A stretch of DNA of 64,000 nucleotides. Source: CAMBRQ01 sp945870325. GTDB lineage: Bacteria; Bacillota; Clostridia; Lachnospirales; Lachnospiraceae. The position numbers were made by a program, and so were the translations under genes. Below, in pieces: positions 41,100-50,337 of the stretch (position 1 is its first letter; the number at the start of each line of letters is the position of its first letter). The stretch spans positions 1 through 64,000 of the forward strand of contig NZ_JBNPMC010000016.1 of NCBI RefSeq assembly GCF_050313795.1, written 5' to 3'. The notes beneath the pieces were generated by a model. The model did no database searches, was not told the DNA's origin, and was given only the letters and a program-made list of their open reading frames with translations.

Positions 41100-41786
41100 T
41101 CAGAATCGTTGGAATGAAATTTGTTTATTAAGATACAGATTGCCGACAGCCTGCAGGACCGGATACTGGATATGCAGAATCTGTGCCTGGTCAGCCAGTG
41201 TCTGGTAGGTATATTCTGTCCCATCATAGAGTTGTGTGAGGACATCTTCTTCCCGCGTTGGAGCTTTCTTTTGCTCCACACAGGTCACCAGTTCTGCAGT
41301 GGTTAGCGGAATGGCTTTTGTAAGCTTTATGACGGTTTCCTCAATAGGCGTGTTTTTTTCTTTCCGCAGATATTTTCCAAAATCTCCGGGCTTGATTTTA
41401 CCATCTACATAGAGCTGGATACAGGTAAATAGCCGGGTGGAGAAAGTTTCGTGAACCGGAAGGATGTGAAGTTTTCCTAAAAGCTGATAGAGTGCATCTA
41501 CGCCGGTCACTCCTTCTCCTTTTGCAATCAGACCGCGCAAAAGCAGTCGGTTCAGATAGTGGGAAAATGCCAGTCCGTCCGGTCTGCCGCTGTTTTTAAG
41601 CCGCACATTGTAAGCAGATTCCAGTTCGTGTATCTGCAGAATCTGGAAGGCAAGGCAGCTCCAGAGAATAAGTTCGTGATCGCATAGTCCGAATTCCTGA
41701 TGATTATTCAGAACCATAGGAGTGGATTTCCCATCTGTATTTTTGACAAATTTTAATGTGCCGATGGCGGTATAAAGTGTCAGCAT
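41100..41786 (-). CDS. hypothetical helical protein of the ICE operon
   Basis: A 228-residue soluble protein, mainly helical, with no motif I recognise (HELILWSCLAFQILQIHELES, FSHYLNRLLLRGLIAKGEG, TAIPLTTAEL-like stretches). Short helical repeats such as LDEL/TYQTLADQAQILHIQYPVL may form a winged-helix pair. It lies between the sigma-like gene and a membrane protein, so a regulatory role is possible. Confidence 0.55.
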   Translation of the reverse strand: MLTLYTAIGTLKFVKNTDGKSTPMVLNNHQEFGLCDHELILWSCLAFQILQIHELESAYNVRLKNSGRPDGLAFSHYLNRLLLRGLIAKGEGVTGVDALYQLLGKLHILPVHETFSTRLFTCIQLYVDGKIKPGDFGKYLRKEKNTPIEETVIKLTKAIPLTTAELVTCVEQKKAPTREEDVLTQLYDGTEYTYQTLADQAQILHIQYPVLQAVGNLYLNKQISFQRF

Positions 41787-41804
41787 AGAACTGCCTCCTT
41801 CTTG

Positions 41805-42386
41805 TTATGATGCTAATAGCTCATATAATAGCTCATTTTCTTTCAGCCATTTTCTCGCCTTGCTCTGCCATGCCCTTACCCTGTTGGAAGGAACCTGATA
41901 TAGTTTTGCAAGCTCTCGATCGGTGTAACCGTCTTGCTGCAGACGGAGAGTGGCAATTCCTTTTTGTATCATATTGCTGCTTGTTGCTTCCAGTTCCTTC
42001 AAGTATGCAGTGGACAGGTTTTGTATCGCTTCCTGCTCCGTGGAAAGGGAAGTACGATTTTGGTGAAACTCACCTTCATAAGAGTGACCGTCCTCGGATT
42101 CCAGCAATGCATCTAAGGAACAGAATCGTTTATTATATTGGTAAACGGTACGCCAGTATCCGTAGATCGCATTACGGACTGCAGCTCTGGCATATGGTCG
42201 GAAGGGACGGTGTCCATCGTATTTAGAAGCTGCATTGCACAGTGCCAGGTAACTGGTTTGCGTAAGCTCTTCATATTCCTCCAGAGAAAGATTCGAATAA
42301 TTCCGTGTCAGGACATTTACCATTTGCGGCACCAAATCCATATTTTCTTCCATGAGCTGGCTGTAGGGGATAGGATTATTTTTCAT
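41805..42386 (-). CDS. sigma-70-like factor
   Basis: About 193 residues. Region 2-like parts are NMDLVPQMVNVLTRNY, EELTQTSYLALCNAASKYD and FRPYARAAVRNAIYGYWR. The C-terminal helix-turn-helix is YTDRELAKLYQVPSNRVRAWQSKARK, a region 4-like element. ATG 42386 follows GGAGGGTGG. It resembles small sigma factors on Gram-positive conjugative elements and may direct element promoters. The gene before it overlaps the frame further upstream. Confidence 0.8.
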   Translation of the reverse strand: MKNNPIPYSQLMEENMDLVPQMVNVLTRNYSNLSLEEYEELTQTSYLALCNAASKYDGHRPFRPYARAAVRNAIYGYWRTVYQYNKRFCSLDALLESEDGHSYEGEFHQNRTSLSTEQEAIQNLSTAYLKELEATSSNMIQKGIATLRLQQDGYTDRELAKLYQVPSNRVRAWQSKARKWLKENELLYELLAS

Positions 42387-42400
42387 GTCATCCACCCTCC

Positions 42401-42814
42401 TTACCCTGCAAGGCACAGCGGTACATGGTTGTAGCGAAGGACTTTCTCTGATTCTTCTATAAGTCGTTCGCACATGTACTCACTGAAATTACCGATATGT
42501 GCCTGTGTGGTGTCGAGGCAAAATTTGTCTGACATCCACCGGTAGGCATCTTTCTTGGATAGAATTCCCTGTTTCCAGATCTGGTCAAAGATTCGGTGTG
42601 CACGGATTCGTTTCTCACGAAGAGATTTATTTGCCAGAGTGCCTTTAGGGCGAGTGGTGCCGGGATGGACGCCGACATAGGAATTGCAGACCGGATAGCG
42701 GCTGCATACATAAAGTTTGCCTTCCCATGCATTTTTTCCATGGACATAACATGTATCTCTTAAAATGGCCGGGCTGCCACAGTAAGGGCAGCGTATGATT
42801 TGTTTCTTCATCAT
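42401..42814 (-). CDS. zinc-finger protein of the DUF3268 type
   Basis: A 137-residue protein with a zinc ribbon: CPYCG near the start, then YVCSRYPVCNSYVGVHPGT, the Cys-x-x-x-x-x-Cys pair typical of these proteins. The rest is basic and helical (LREKRIRAHRIFDQIW, AYRWMSDKF). Such proteins are frequent on Clostridia elements. It is the first gene behind the TACGTATA repeats. Confidence 0.8.
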   Translation of the reverse strand: MMKKQIIRCPYCGSPAILRDTCYVHGKNAWEGKLYVCSRYPVCNSYVGVHPGTTRPKGTLANKSLREKRIRAHRIFDQIWKQGILSKKDAYRWMSDKFCLDTTQAHIGNFSEYMCERLIEESEKVLRYNHVPLCLAG

Positions 42815-42827
42815 GATTCACCTCGCA

Positions 42828-42888
42828 TTACGTTTTTTATACGTACATTTATCCTTTATTAGTAAGTTTATTACGTTTTCTATACGTA
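42828..42888 (-). promoter_or_regulatory. two TTACGTTTTYTATACGTA direct repeats
   Basis: The 18-bp repeat lies at 42828-42845 and 42871-42888 with one base difference, 43 bp apart. The second ends in the palindrome TATACGTATA. They are placed right before the zinc-finger gene that starts the sigma operon. A regulator binding site is the likely function. Confidence 0.6.
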
Positions 42889-42977
42889 TATTGTAAGTAA
42901 AAGTGTGATGAATTCCCATATATCAGGGACGGAAACAGGTACCCAAATGTTCCCTTATTACCACTTTCTGCCATTTT

Positions 42978-43250
42978 TTATGAATGTTCTGGATAGAAAA
43001 TGGTTTTGATTAATGGAAAAAGGCCACTGTCTGTAAAACGTTGGTAATTAACTGCCGTGAAGATAAACTTATTACAAAAGTATCGGAGCAGGAACAGTGC
43101 AATTAGTATCAAGCAGATCCGGTAGATGGTGAGCGCCTGCCTTTTCTTTTTGTGTAAAGAAGTAAATCTGCAGTACAGGATATAAACCATAGGGAGAAAA
43201 ATCAGGGTAGTAAAGCCCTTGTCAATCGTTTGGATGATCAGAGTAAGCAT
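42978..43250 (-). CDS. small two-helix membrane protein
   Basis: About 90 residues with two membrane helices (TLIFLPMVYILYCRF and ICLILIALFLLRYFC). ATG 43250 follows AAGGAGGTG; an in-frame start at 43298 is unlikely. No family recognised. It follows the gene at 43308 and could be part of the transfer apparatus or its control. Confidence 0.6.
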   Translation of the reverse strand: MLTLIIQTIDKGFTTLIFLPMVYILYCRFTSLHKKKRQALTIYRICLILIALFLLRYFCNKFIFTAVNYQRFTDSGLFPLIKTIFYPEHS

Positions 43251-43307
43251 GTTGCACACCTCCTTGTCTTTATTCATTCTGTACGCAGAAACAAGCAAAA
43301 ACGCAAC

Positions 43308-43670
43308 TTACCAGTCATAGTTTTTCTCTTCCTGCATTTTTAGGAGTTCCATACAGGGACAGTCGGACTTGACTGCTGTTTTAGTATTCAGGTAAGAGCG
43401 ATATAAGGATAAAAAAGCAGATACAGATATGTTGCTTATGCATTCTTCCGGTTCCGGATAACAGGAAAATAAAATCCGGGCATCGGAAAGAGGAAGAATC
43501 AGCGGTTCTGCTGTGGTATCCGGATGAAATAGGAATCCGGGTTCCCTGCATATACCAGAAGTTTTACAGGAAGGGCAGGTCACATGGATGCAGTGATGCC
43601 AGTTCCCATCACAGGCATCTAAAAATCTACGAACATGTTTGATATCTGTCTGGATATAGGTTGTTTCCAT
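43308..43670 (-). CDS. hypothetical Cys-rich protein
   Basis: About 120 residues with eight or more Cys, including CPSCKTSGICREPG and a C-terminal CPCMELL, which suggest a zinc or metal site. No family recognised. I chose the ATG at 43670 after GGTG; two other starts lie 6 and 12 bases upstream, within the terminator of the adhesin gene. Confidence 0.55.
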   Translation of the reverse strand: METTYIQTDIKHVRRFLDACDGNWHHCIHVTCPSCKTSGICREPGFLFHPDTTAEPLILPLSDARILFSCYPEPEECISNISVSAFLSLYRSYLNTKTAVKSDCPCMELLKMQEEKNYDW

Positions 43671-43680
43671 ATTCATCACC

Positions 43681-43711
43681 AAAAAGCAGGCAGTCTCTAT
43701 GGACCGCCTGC
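43681..43711 (-). terminator. terminator after the adhesin gene
   Basis: GCAGGCAGTC (from 43686) pairs with the complementary GGACCGCCTGC (to 43711) with one mismatch; five T residues follow on the minus strand. It ends the main transfer operon. Confidence 0.8.
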
Positions 43712-43725
43712 ACTGAAATTAAAGA

Positions 43726-46700
43726 TTATTTTTGTTTCTTTTTCCGGAAATAGATTACTGTAGCAATACCTGCGAGCAGAAGGGCACCTGCAGCAATACC
43801 TGCGTAAAGAAGAAGTGGGGTATCATCGCCGGTCTTGACTGGTGTGGAGATATCCGGAGTATCTTTTGGTACATCGGTAATTTTCACTGTCTGGTCGTTA
43901 TCATTTATATCTTCGTGATTCGTCAGTTCCACTTCTTTTTTGTTGTCTTTATCACCGGTAGATACATAGAGCTTTTCAAAAACAACTACATCGTGTCCAG
44001 AAAGAGAAGTAGCATCAAAGGTAAAGGTTACTTCTACAGTGCCTTCAGAGTTTTCCGGTTTGAAAGTTGCTTCAGATGTTACAGGTTTTCCGTCAATCAG
44101 TACTTCCTTACCGGTTTCCTTGTCTATCAAAGTACCTACGACCCGGTAGGTAAGGCCAGTTACCAGATCCTTGTAAGAAACGGTATCAATAATAGAGGTT
44201 TCTTTTTCTGCAAGGACTTCCTGGTCGCCGTCTTTTCCATCTTTAGCGGTAGTCTTAATCTCTGGGAAATAGATGGTCTGTGGATCATCATCAATCTGGG
44301 TATGGAAAGCAACTTCTTTGTCCTGATAAGATACAGACTCAAAGGCTACTATCGTTTTGCCTGCGAGAGCAGTGGCATCCAGTGTGAAAGTAAGCTCTAC
44401 AGTGTCTTCCGCATCTTCTGGTGTGAAGGTCAGTTCGGACGTAACTTCTTTTCCATCGATTTGCAAAGGTTCGCCAGATTCCTTATCCATTAAAGTTCCG
44501 GTTAACTTGTACTCTTTATTTGGAATGAGATGGTAGGAAACGGTATCCGTAATGGTCAGTTCTTTCTTTGGAACTGCCATCTGGGTATTGGTATCCGGGC
44601 AGTTTGCCTGAGTTGCAATTTCCGGGAAAAAGATCTGCTGGCCTTCATCTTCGAGATCTGCATGAACAGCAATTTCTTTTTTATCCTGTGTTACAGATTC
44701 AAAAACAACGGTTGTCTTACCGGCCAGCGAACTGCCATCAAATTCAAAGACTACATCTACGGTGCCTGAGCTAGTTTCCGGCGTAAAGGTTGTTTTGGCA
44801 GTTACCTGTTTGTCATTAATTAGAACAGGTTCTCCAGTTTTCGCATCCATGAGTGTACCCGTTGCAGTGTATTTAAGGTTTGGAACCAGCCCTTTATACT
44901 GGATCGTGTCAATGAGTTTCACTTTCTCATCAGCATTTGCCATATGCTCACCGGTTTCAGAGTCTATGGCCTGCGTGCCGATCTCCGGGAAAGAAATCTG
45001 CTGGTCTTCATCAGAAAGGTCCGCATGGACAGCCAGCTGTTTATCTTCCTGATACAGTTCCTCGAATACAACAGTTGTTTTTCCGGAAAGTGAGGAAGCA
45101 TCAAAGGTAAAAGAAACTTCTACTGTACCAGAGGATTTTTTCGCTGTGAATGTCTTTTCAGAAGTTACAGGTTTGCCGTCAATCTGAATTGCTTCACCGG
45201 TCTCAGCGTCCATTAGTGTTCCAACCAGCTTATAGGACTGACCTTTCTTTAGTCCGGAATATTCGACAGTATCTGCAAGAGTGACTTCTTTTTCCGGTTT
45301 GCTCATATGGGTACCTGTTTCTTTATCCAGAGCTGTTGTGCCGATTTCAATCAGGTCATCGGTCAGGGTTCCAAGGTCAATGGTAACGGAATCTTTATAT
45401 ACAGTCACTTCGAATTTTAAAAGACTCATTCCTTTATTGGATTCACATCTCTGCTCCTCAATGACATATTGATCATAGATAAGGGCACCTTTGGAATCGT
45501 CTGGCGTGGAAGATCCGAACCAGACCCCATCTTCAGATGTTTCTCCACGGTTGGTGTTCTGGGTGTGTTTGTTCCATTTGGAAGAAGTACTGGCATATCC
45601 ATTTTTATCCGTCACGATGGTATGGCTTTCTCCGGTTGTAACAGAGGTGATGGTAAATGGAACATCAGAAAGACGTGTTTGTTCTCCATCGGATACCTTT
45701 ACCAGTTCCAGATCGCCACGGTAGATCTGTTCTTCGACAGATGAAGTATTGTAGCACTGTACGGTTTCCTTGACACCATCGGCTGTGATCTTCTGTACGA
45801 ATACAGTATCATTGGAAAAGTATCCGACAGGAGCTTTTGTTTCCTGAACAGTCACTGTACCGAGCGGGAGACAAATGGTTTTTCCATCCGTCTGTGTATA
45901 GAAAGCATCTCCAGATACCATATAATCTTTGGTGAAATGAGATTTCCCTTCTGCATCGGTCTTAAATATCCAGGTGCGTGCCGGGTTAGCCCCATTTGTG
46001 GCAGGATCCTGATCGGATTGTTCGGTATAGAATTTTACTGTAAACTGTGCATCCGCAAGAGATGCAGATCCTTGTGGCTGTGCTTCCTGTGCTTCCTTGT
46101 CCAGTTTCTGAAGGAGCAGATCCATTGGATTGCTCTGTGGGATTTCCGTCACATTTACAGGCGTGGTTGCTTCGGATTTGACAGTGACGTTATGGGTTTT
46201 GGTGTCCAGGATGAATCCTTTGGAAGCTTTGGTTTCTTTTACCGTGTAATTACCTTCCTCCAGTTCTCCGGATTTTGCATAGCCGTTTTTATCTGTTGTC
46301 AATGTCTGTACCTGTTTGTCTCCTTTGTAGATGCCATATTCGGCACCCTGTAAGCTATAGTTACTGTTCCCTTCGGAAACAGAGGCGTTGGCTGAAGATT
46401 TACGGATTTCCAGATAACCGTAAGGAACCTGATACCAGCTTCCAACAACAGTCTGGCTTCCGCTTCCAGGAATAATAAATGCCCGGAAGCTTTCCGGGGG
46501 AGCAGGAAGGCTTTTGATTGCTTGTGCAACTTCTTTTGCTTTGTCAATGAAACTCTGGGGTGCACCATGGAAGGCTCCGGTATCTGAAGAATACCCTGCA
46601 TAAATATAGGCGACGACAAGATGTCCGATTACATAGGAATTGTCATCAGACCAGCCGCTGAAATATTTGTCTTTTACAGTTTTTTCATAGCCATAACCGC

Positions 46701-47001
46701 CATTTAAGTAATACAGTGCTTTCCGAAGCGGGGAATCCTTTGCCAGAAGGTCATAGGAATAACTGCCGGAAGCAGGGGTTTTCTTGAGTGGTTCCACACA
46801 GTAAGCGGTATTGTTCCCATCAAATGTCATGCGGGAAGTAAAGTAGTCTCCATACGGAATATTCGCTCCTGCGTGAAAACTGACGGTACCGTCTGCCGCA
46901 TGAACAGTCATGCCGCCGGAAAATACGGTGCCGACAGTAACCAGTACTGCAAGCAGAAATGCGAGCAGCCGGTGGATGGATTGATTTGTTCTTTCTAACA
47001 T
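43726..47001 (-). CDS. VaFE-repeat surface adhesin with thioester domain and sorting signal
   Basis: A 1091-residue wall-anchored protein. It has a signal peptide (LLAFLLAVLVTVGTVFSGG, cut near MTVHAA). A thioester-type TQxA-like domain comes next, with NTAYCVEP and a later region of KALYYLNGGYG. Two or three SpaA/Cna-B prealbumin-like domains follow (YGIYKGDKQVQTLTTDKNGYA, VQETKAPVGYF). Four VaFE repeats of about 118 residues cover about 565-1050, each with TGTLMD-like and VVFE motifs. The sorting signal is PVKTGD, a membrane helix and KKK. The thioester can bond covalently to a surface and the isopeptide domains make the stalk rigid. As the last gene of a transfer operon it probably promotes mating contact. 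Confidence 0.9.
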   Translation of the reverse strand: MLERTNQSIHRLLAFLLAVLVTVGTVFSGGMTVHAADGTVSFHAGANIPYGDYFTSRMTFDGNNTAYCVEPLKKTPASGSYSYDLLAKDSPLRKALYYLNGGYGYEKTVKDKYFSGWSDDNSYVIGHLVVAYIYAGYSSDTGAFHGAPQSFIDKAKEVAQAIKSLPAPPESFRAFIIPGSGSQTVVGSWYQVPYGYLEIRKSSANASVSEGNSNYSLQGAEYGIYKGDKQVQTLTTDKNGYAKSGELEEGNYTVKETKASKGFILDTKTHNVTVKSEATTPVNVTEIPQSNPMDLLLQKLDKEAQEAQPQGSASLADAQFTVKFYTEQSDQDPATNGANPARTWIFKTDAEGKSHFTKDYMVSGDAFYTQTDGKTICLPLGTVTVQETKAPVGYFSNDTVFVQKITADGVKETVQCYNTSSVEEQIYRGDLELVKVSDGEQTRLSDVPFTITSVTTGESHTIVTDKNGYASTSSKWNKHTQNTNRGETSEDGVWFGSSTPDDSKGALIYDQYVIEEQRCESNKGMSLLKFEVTVYKDSVTIDLGTLTDDLIEIGTTALDKETGTHMSKPEKEVTLADTVEYSGLKKGQSYKLVGTLMDAETGEAIQIDGKPVTSEKTFTAKKSSGTVEVSFTFDASSLSGKTTVVFEELYQEDKQLAVHADLSDEDQQISFPEIGTQAIDSETGEHMANADEKVKLIDTIQYKGLVPNLKYTATGTLMDAKTGEPVLINDKQVTAKTTFTPETSSGTVDVVFEFDGSSLAGKTTVVFESVTQDKKEIAVHADLEDEGQQIFFPEIATQANCPDTNTQMAVPKKELTITDTVSYHLIPNKEYKLTGTLMDKESGEPLQIDGKEVTSELTFTPEDAEDTVELTFTLDATALAGKTIVAFESVSYQDKEVAFHTQIDDDPQTIYFPEIKTTAKDGKDGDQEVLAEKETSIIDTVSYKDLVTGLTYRVVGTLIDKETGKEVLIDGKPVTSEATFKPENSEGTVEVTFTFDATSLSGHDVVVFEKLYVSTGDKDNKKEVELTNHEDINDNDQTVKITDVPKDTPDISTPVKTGDDTPLLLYAGIAAGALLLAGIATVIYFRKKKQK

Positions 47002-47028
47002 AAGTCTCCTCCTTACTTTGAAGATATG

Positions 47029-47051
47029 AAAAAGGCAGCGATTTTGCTGCC
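47029..47051 (-). terminator. terminator between virB4 and the adhesin gene
   Basis: GGCAGC (47034-47039) pairs with GCTGCC (47046-47051); five T residues follow on the minus strand. It would lower adhesin synthesis compared with the upstream transfer genes. Confidence 0.75.
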
Positions 47052-47058
47052 CTGGGTG

Positions 47059-50000
47059 TTAACCGGCTTTTGCTTCTTTGTGTTTCTGGCGTTCAATGAT
47101 TTCCAGAAGCTCCTGCCGGTCGGTGGTAATCAGCTCTTTTTCCAGTGTGGATGCTTTGAATTCCACCGTAATGTTATTGTTGTTTGTTGAGATCAGGCCA
47201 TTCCCCCTTTGAAAATGTGTGATATTCATGACTTCGGTTTCTGACAGGTGCAGGATATTTTTTACCCGCTGTGCCTCTTCGTCCTCCATGTTCAGGATGA
47301 TCTTGGTCTTACAGTTGTTGATGATACCTTTTCCATATTTACCATCATCCAGAGCAAAGAAATCATTTAAATCTTGTGTGGCAAAAATGCCGGCTCCTGA
47401 GTAGGCACGGATGATTTTGGCAATCTCCAGAACAAATTCTGCAGCCAGACGGTTACTGGAAGCACCGATGAGCTGCCATACCTCATCAACGAAGATCGCT
47501 TTTTCCTCTGTCCGGTTTTCTTTCGCTTTATCCCAGACGTAATCCAGGGCAACGAACATGCCGACCGTCAGAAGGTCAGAGGAACCTGTCAGTTCCGAAA
47601 TGTCGAGTACTGTATATTTGTTCGTCAGGTCTACGTTCGTTTTCTGGTTGAAAGAAGAAGCAGAGCCATGGACCAGACGGTTTAGGATATGTGCCAGACG
47701 TTTGGTATCCGGACTTTCCATCAGGATGTTATAGACATCCTCAAGGATCGGCATTTCCTTATACTGGTTTGGATGATCCGGGTCAATGAGGGATTCGTTT
47801 TTATGTGTAATCCCTTTTCTGGCATAGGTTTTAATGAGTGTCTCGTCCAGAAGCTGTTTCTCCTCATGATTCATGTCAGGAATCAGGAGAGAGAAGAAGA
47901 TATGGAGCCTCTGGATTTTGGAAGCCAGAGCGGAAGCATCCAGTGTTGGTCCGTCTAGCAGTTCATTGACAGAATTATCAACTTTGCGGATTTCCATGAC
48001 GTTAATGCAATTTTGGCTGGCAGGAGAGATCTGGATAAATTCTCCACCTACGTTTTTACAGGCCCGGTAAAATTCATGCCCCTTCAGAGGAGCAATGATG
48101 AAGACCTGGATTCCCTTCCGCCGCATCCGAAGTGCCATAGTCTGCATGGTGAAGGTCTTACCGGCACCGGAGCATCCAAGGATACAAATGTTGGAGTTTT
48201 TATACTGTTTGGAATCAAAAATGTCCGCTATGACCAGTGAATTGTTATGCTTATTTACTCCGAATAAGATGCCATTGTCATCACAGATGGAGTAGCTGGT
48301 GAACGGGTAGCAGCTTGCAGCTCCCGTAGTCAGGACATTTCGTTTTGACAGTTCATAGAGTTTTTTATCCAGGTTTGCAAGCGGCAGTGAGGATAGGAAG
48401 CCCTGCTCCTGTAAGAAGTAGCAGGAGTGCAGATCCATATCCTGGGAAATCAATAGTTTCTTCATTTCCTGAATACGCCACTGCAGTTCCTCAAGATTCG
48501 AAGCAGTAATCGTAATCAGAAGATTGATATAGTAAAAGTCTTCATTATTTGCCAGACCAGCTTTCAGGAAATATCCGGATCGTATTGCAGAATCCAGATC
48601 ATCAAAGTCTGCGTTTGTATCGGATGCATCCTTGATCTTTGACCTGTTGATACGGATCTGTTGTCCAAGTCGCTGCTGAATCTTATCCTTTGGCTGTTTA
48701 TGCAGATAAAAATCAATGTCTATGCCTTCCCCGGCGTTGATCAGTAAGGACAGCCAGCCGGGTGCGACCTTCTGTTTATAGCCGTCGCTTGGAACCAACA
48801 GGTATGCATGATAAATTCCGTTGATCCGCACATAATTGGAGTGTCGGAAATCTACGGACTCCGGTGCAATGAACTCGTTGATCCGGATATGATCCAGTTC
48901 TTCCTGGCGACCTTCCTTCATATAGCGTGCAAGGACATCTGCGATTCTATCCTGCAGAGGCTTTTCCGTACAAAGGGTTCGGTTTAATAATGTGTATAGG
49001 ACATCGGTTGTAAATTCATCTTCATTATCATGGGTAACCACCTGATTTCCGCATTGATATAAGAACGTCTTAGCTGTCTGGGCGGCTGTCTCCAGTGCAG
49101 CAAGGATTTCTTTTTCTTCTACTTTCCGGTTTACATTGAATGGTTCATACTCAAAGATTAGAAAGAACCGTCTTGAAACGGCCTCTCTGGAACTTAATTT
49201 CTTTACGAACTGGATGTAATCTTTCTGCAGTTCCCGACAGTGAGGATTAGTCTCAAGGGACAGTTCCAGTGCTGCCTGTTCCAGATGTTTATTGATATCT
49301 GCCTTTTTGGAGATCATCTTAATCTGTAATTTGACCGGGCTGATTTTTAAGTAGGAGATAAAGCTGTAAATGATGCCTTGCTGTTCCCTTGCGCTTCGCA
49401 AAAGGAAGTTGATAGGTTCAATCTCCAGAATCTTTACATATCGGTGGTCAGTGGTATAGATGATCCCGTTGGCAATTTTATCAATCGGAAGATAATCCTC
49501 CAGTGTCATGTCCTTTCGCTTTTTCTTTTTCGAGGAAGCGGAAGGTGAAGGATCAGGTTGTTTCTTATTGGAGCGTGCATCTTTTTTCGTAGCTTTCTCC
49601 AAACGTTTTGCCTCCTTTTGGGCAAGCTTATCCTGATGCAGTTTTTCTTTATGCTTTTGCTTTTCAGCTTTTAAACGCTGTTTCTTTTCACGTTTCGCAA
49701 CTTTGAGGGCTTTCGCCTGTTCCTTTTTTCTTTGTTTCTTTTCAAATTTCAAAATCCGTATATCTTCCCTGGCCTGCTTCTTGATGCCGCGTTTTGTAGA
49801 TATATCATAAATCCGACGTTCTTTTTTTTTAGAAGCTGGTGTGGGAGCAACTTTTGAATCGGGTGTAATCCCTTCCTCTGAAGAAGATGGCATATTATAG
49901 GTAACCTCCTTATCATGTGTGGCTGTCTCCATTGGTTGAGGTGATAGCTTCTTTTTTTTCTCCCGATTCTTTTTCGTCTTTGGTTCTTTTTGACGAGGAT

Positions 50001-50337
50001 TTTTACGCTGTTTTCCCTTTAGCTCCGGTTTGGTATCCAGCCGGTATAGGATTCTGCGGTTAAACAAAAAACGGACAGCATTCATCAGGAAAGCCGTCAG
50101 ACTTTCCCCTCCAATGCCGATCAGGGCGACCATGGCTGCTGGAAGAGATGTCATACATAAAATGATGATCCGTATGGTCAGGGACAGGGGAAGATGCACA
50201 ACAGGTATTGCAATCCCGATGGCAAGAATGGTGCCTTCAATTGCATTGCGGATCTTGAACATTCCTCCCATGAATGTACCCCGCTCAATAAAATTACGGG
50301 GGATTAAGGCAATTTGTTGTTCTTCAGGGTTGTTCAC
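47059..50337 (-). CDS. virB4: PrgI-VirB4 fusion, conjugation ATPase
   Basis: A 1092-residue fusion. Residues 1-105 are a PrgI-type membrane domain with two helices (AIEGTILAIGIAIPVVHLPL and IIILCMTSLPAAMVALIGIGG). Residues 105-285 are a very basic low-complexity linker (Lys/Arg/Glu/Gln). The rest is a VirB4 ATPase: Walker A GCSGAGKT (about 720) and Walker B AIFVDEVW (about 945). VirB4 powers the type IV secretion channel in Gram-positive ICEs. PrgI is usually a separate gene just before VirB4, so the fusion tethers the ATPase to the membrane. It overlaps the upstream gene by four bases. Confidence 0.92.
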   Translation of the reverse strand: MNNPEEQQIALIPRNFIERGTFMGGMFKIRNAIEGTILAIGIAIPVVHLPLSLTIRIIILCMTSLPAAMVALIGIGGESLTAFLMNAVRFLFNRRILYRLDTKPELKGKQRKNPRQKEPKTKKNREKKKKLSPQPMETATHDKEVTYNMPSSSEEGITPDSKVAPTPASKKKERRIYDISTKRGIKKQAREDIRILKFEKKQRKKEQAKALKVAKREKKQRLKAEKQKHKEKLHQDKLAQKEAKRLEKATKKDARSNKKQPDPSPSASSKKKKRKDMTLEDYLPIDKIANGIIYTTDHRYVKILEIEPINFLLRSAREQQGIIYSFISYLKISPVKLQIKMISKKADINKHLEQAALELSLETNPHCRELQKDYIQFVKKLSSREAVSRRFFLIFEYEPFNVNRKVEEKEILAALETAAQTAKTFLYQCGNQVVTHDNEDEFTTDVLYTLLNRTLCTEKPLQDRIADVLARYMKEGRQEELDHIRINEFIAPESVDFRHSNYVRINGIYHAYLLVPSDGYKQKVAPGWLSLLINAGEGIDIDFYLHKQPKDKIQQRLGQQIRINRSKIKDASDTNADFDDLDSAIRSGYFLKAGLANNEDFYYINLLITITASNLEELQWRIQEMKKLLISQDMDLHSCYFLQEQGFLSSLPLANLDKKLYELSKRNVLTTGAASCYPFTSYSICDDNGILFGVNKHNNSLVIADIFDSKQYKNSNICILGCSGAGKTFTMQTMALRMRRKGIQVFIIAPLKGHEFYRACKNVGGEFIQISPASQNCINVMEIRKVDNSVNELLDGPTLDASALASKIQRLHIFFSLLIPDMNHEEKQLLDETLIKTYARKGITHKNESLIDPDHPNQYKEMPILEDVYNILMESPDTKRLAHILNRLVHGSASSFNQKTNVDLTNKYTVLDISELTGSSDLLTVGMFVALDYVWDKAKENRTEEKAIFVDEVWQLIGASSNRLAAEFVLEIAKIIRAYSGAGIFATQDLNDFFALDDGKYGKGIINNCKTKIILNMEDEEAQRVKNILHLSETEVMNITHFQRGNGLISTNNNNITVEFKASTLEKELITTDRQELLEIIERQKHKEAKAG

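Noticed and set aside
42831..42890. Replication origin iterons
   Set aside because: Only two copies, no replication initiator gene near, and the position fits a promoter region.
43732..44493. 253-codon plus-strand frame opposite the adhesin gene
   Set aside because: Produced by the codon bias of the VaFE repeats on the other strand; similar frames recur opposite each repeat.
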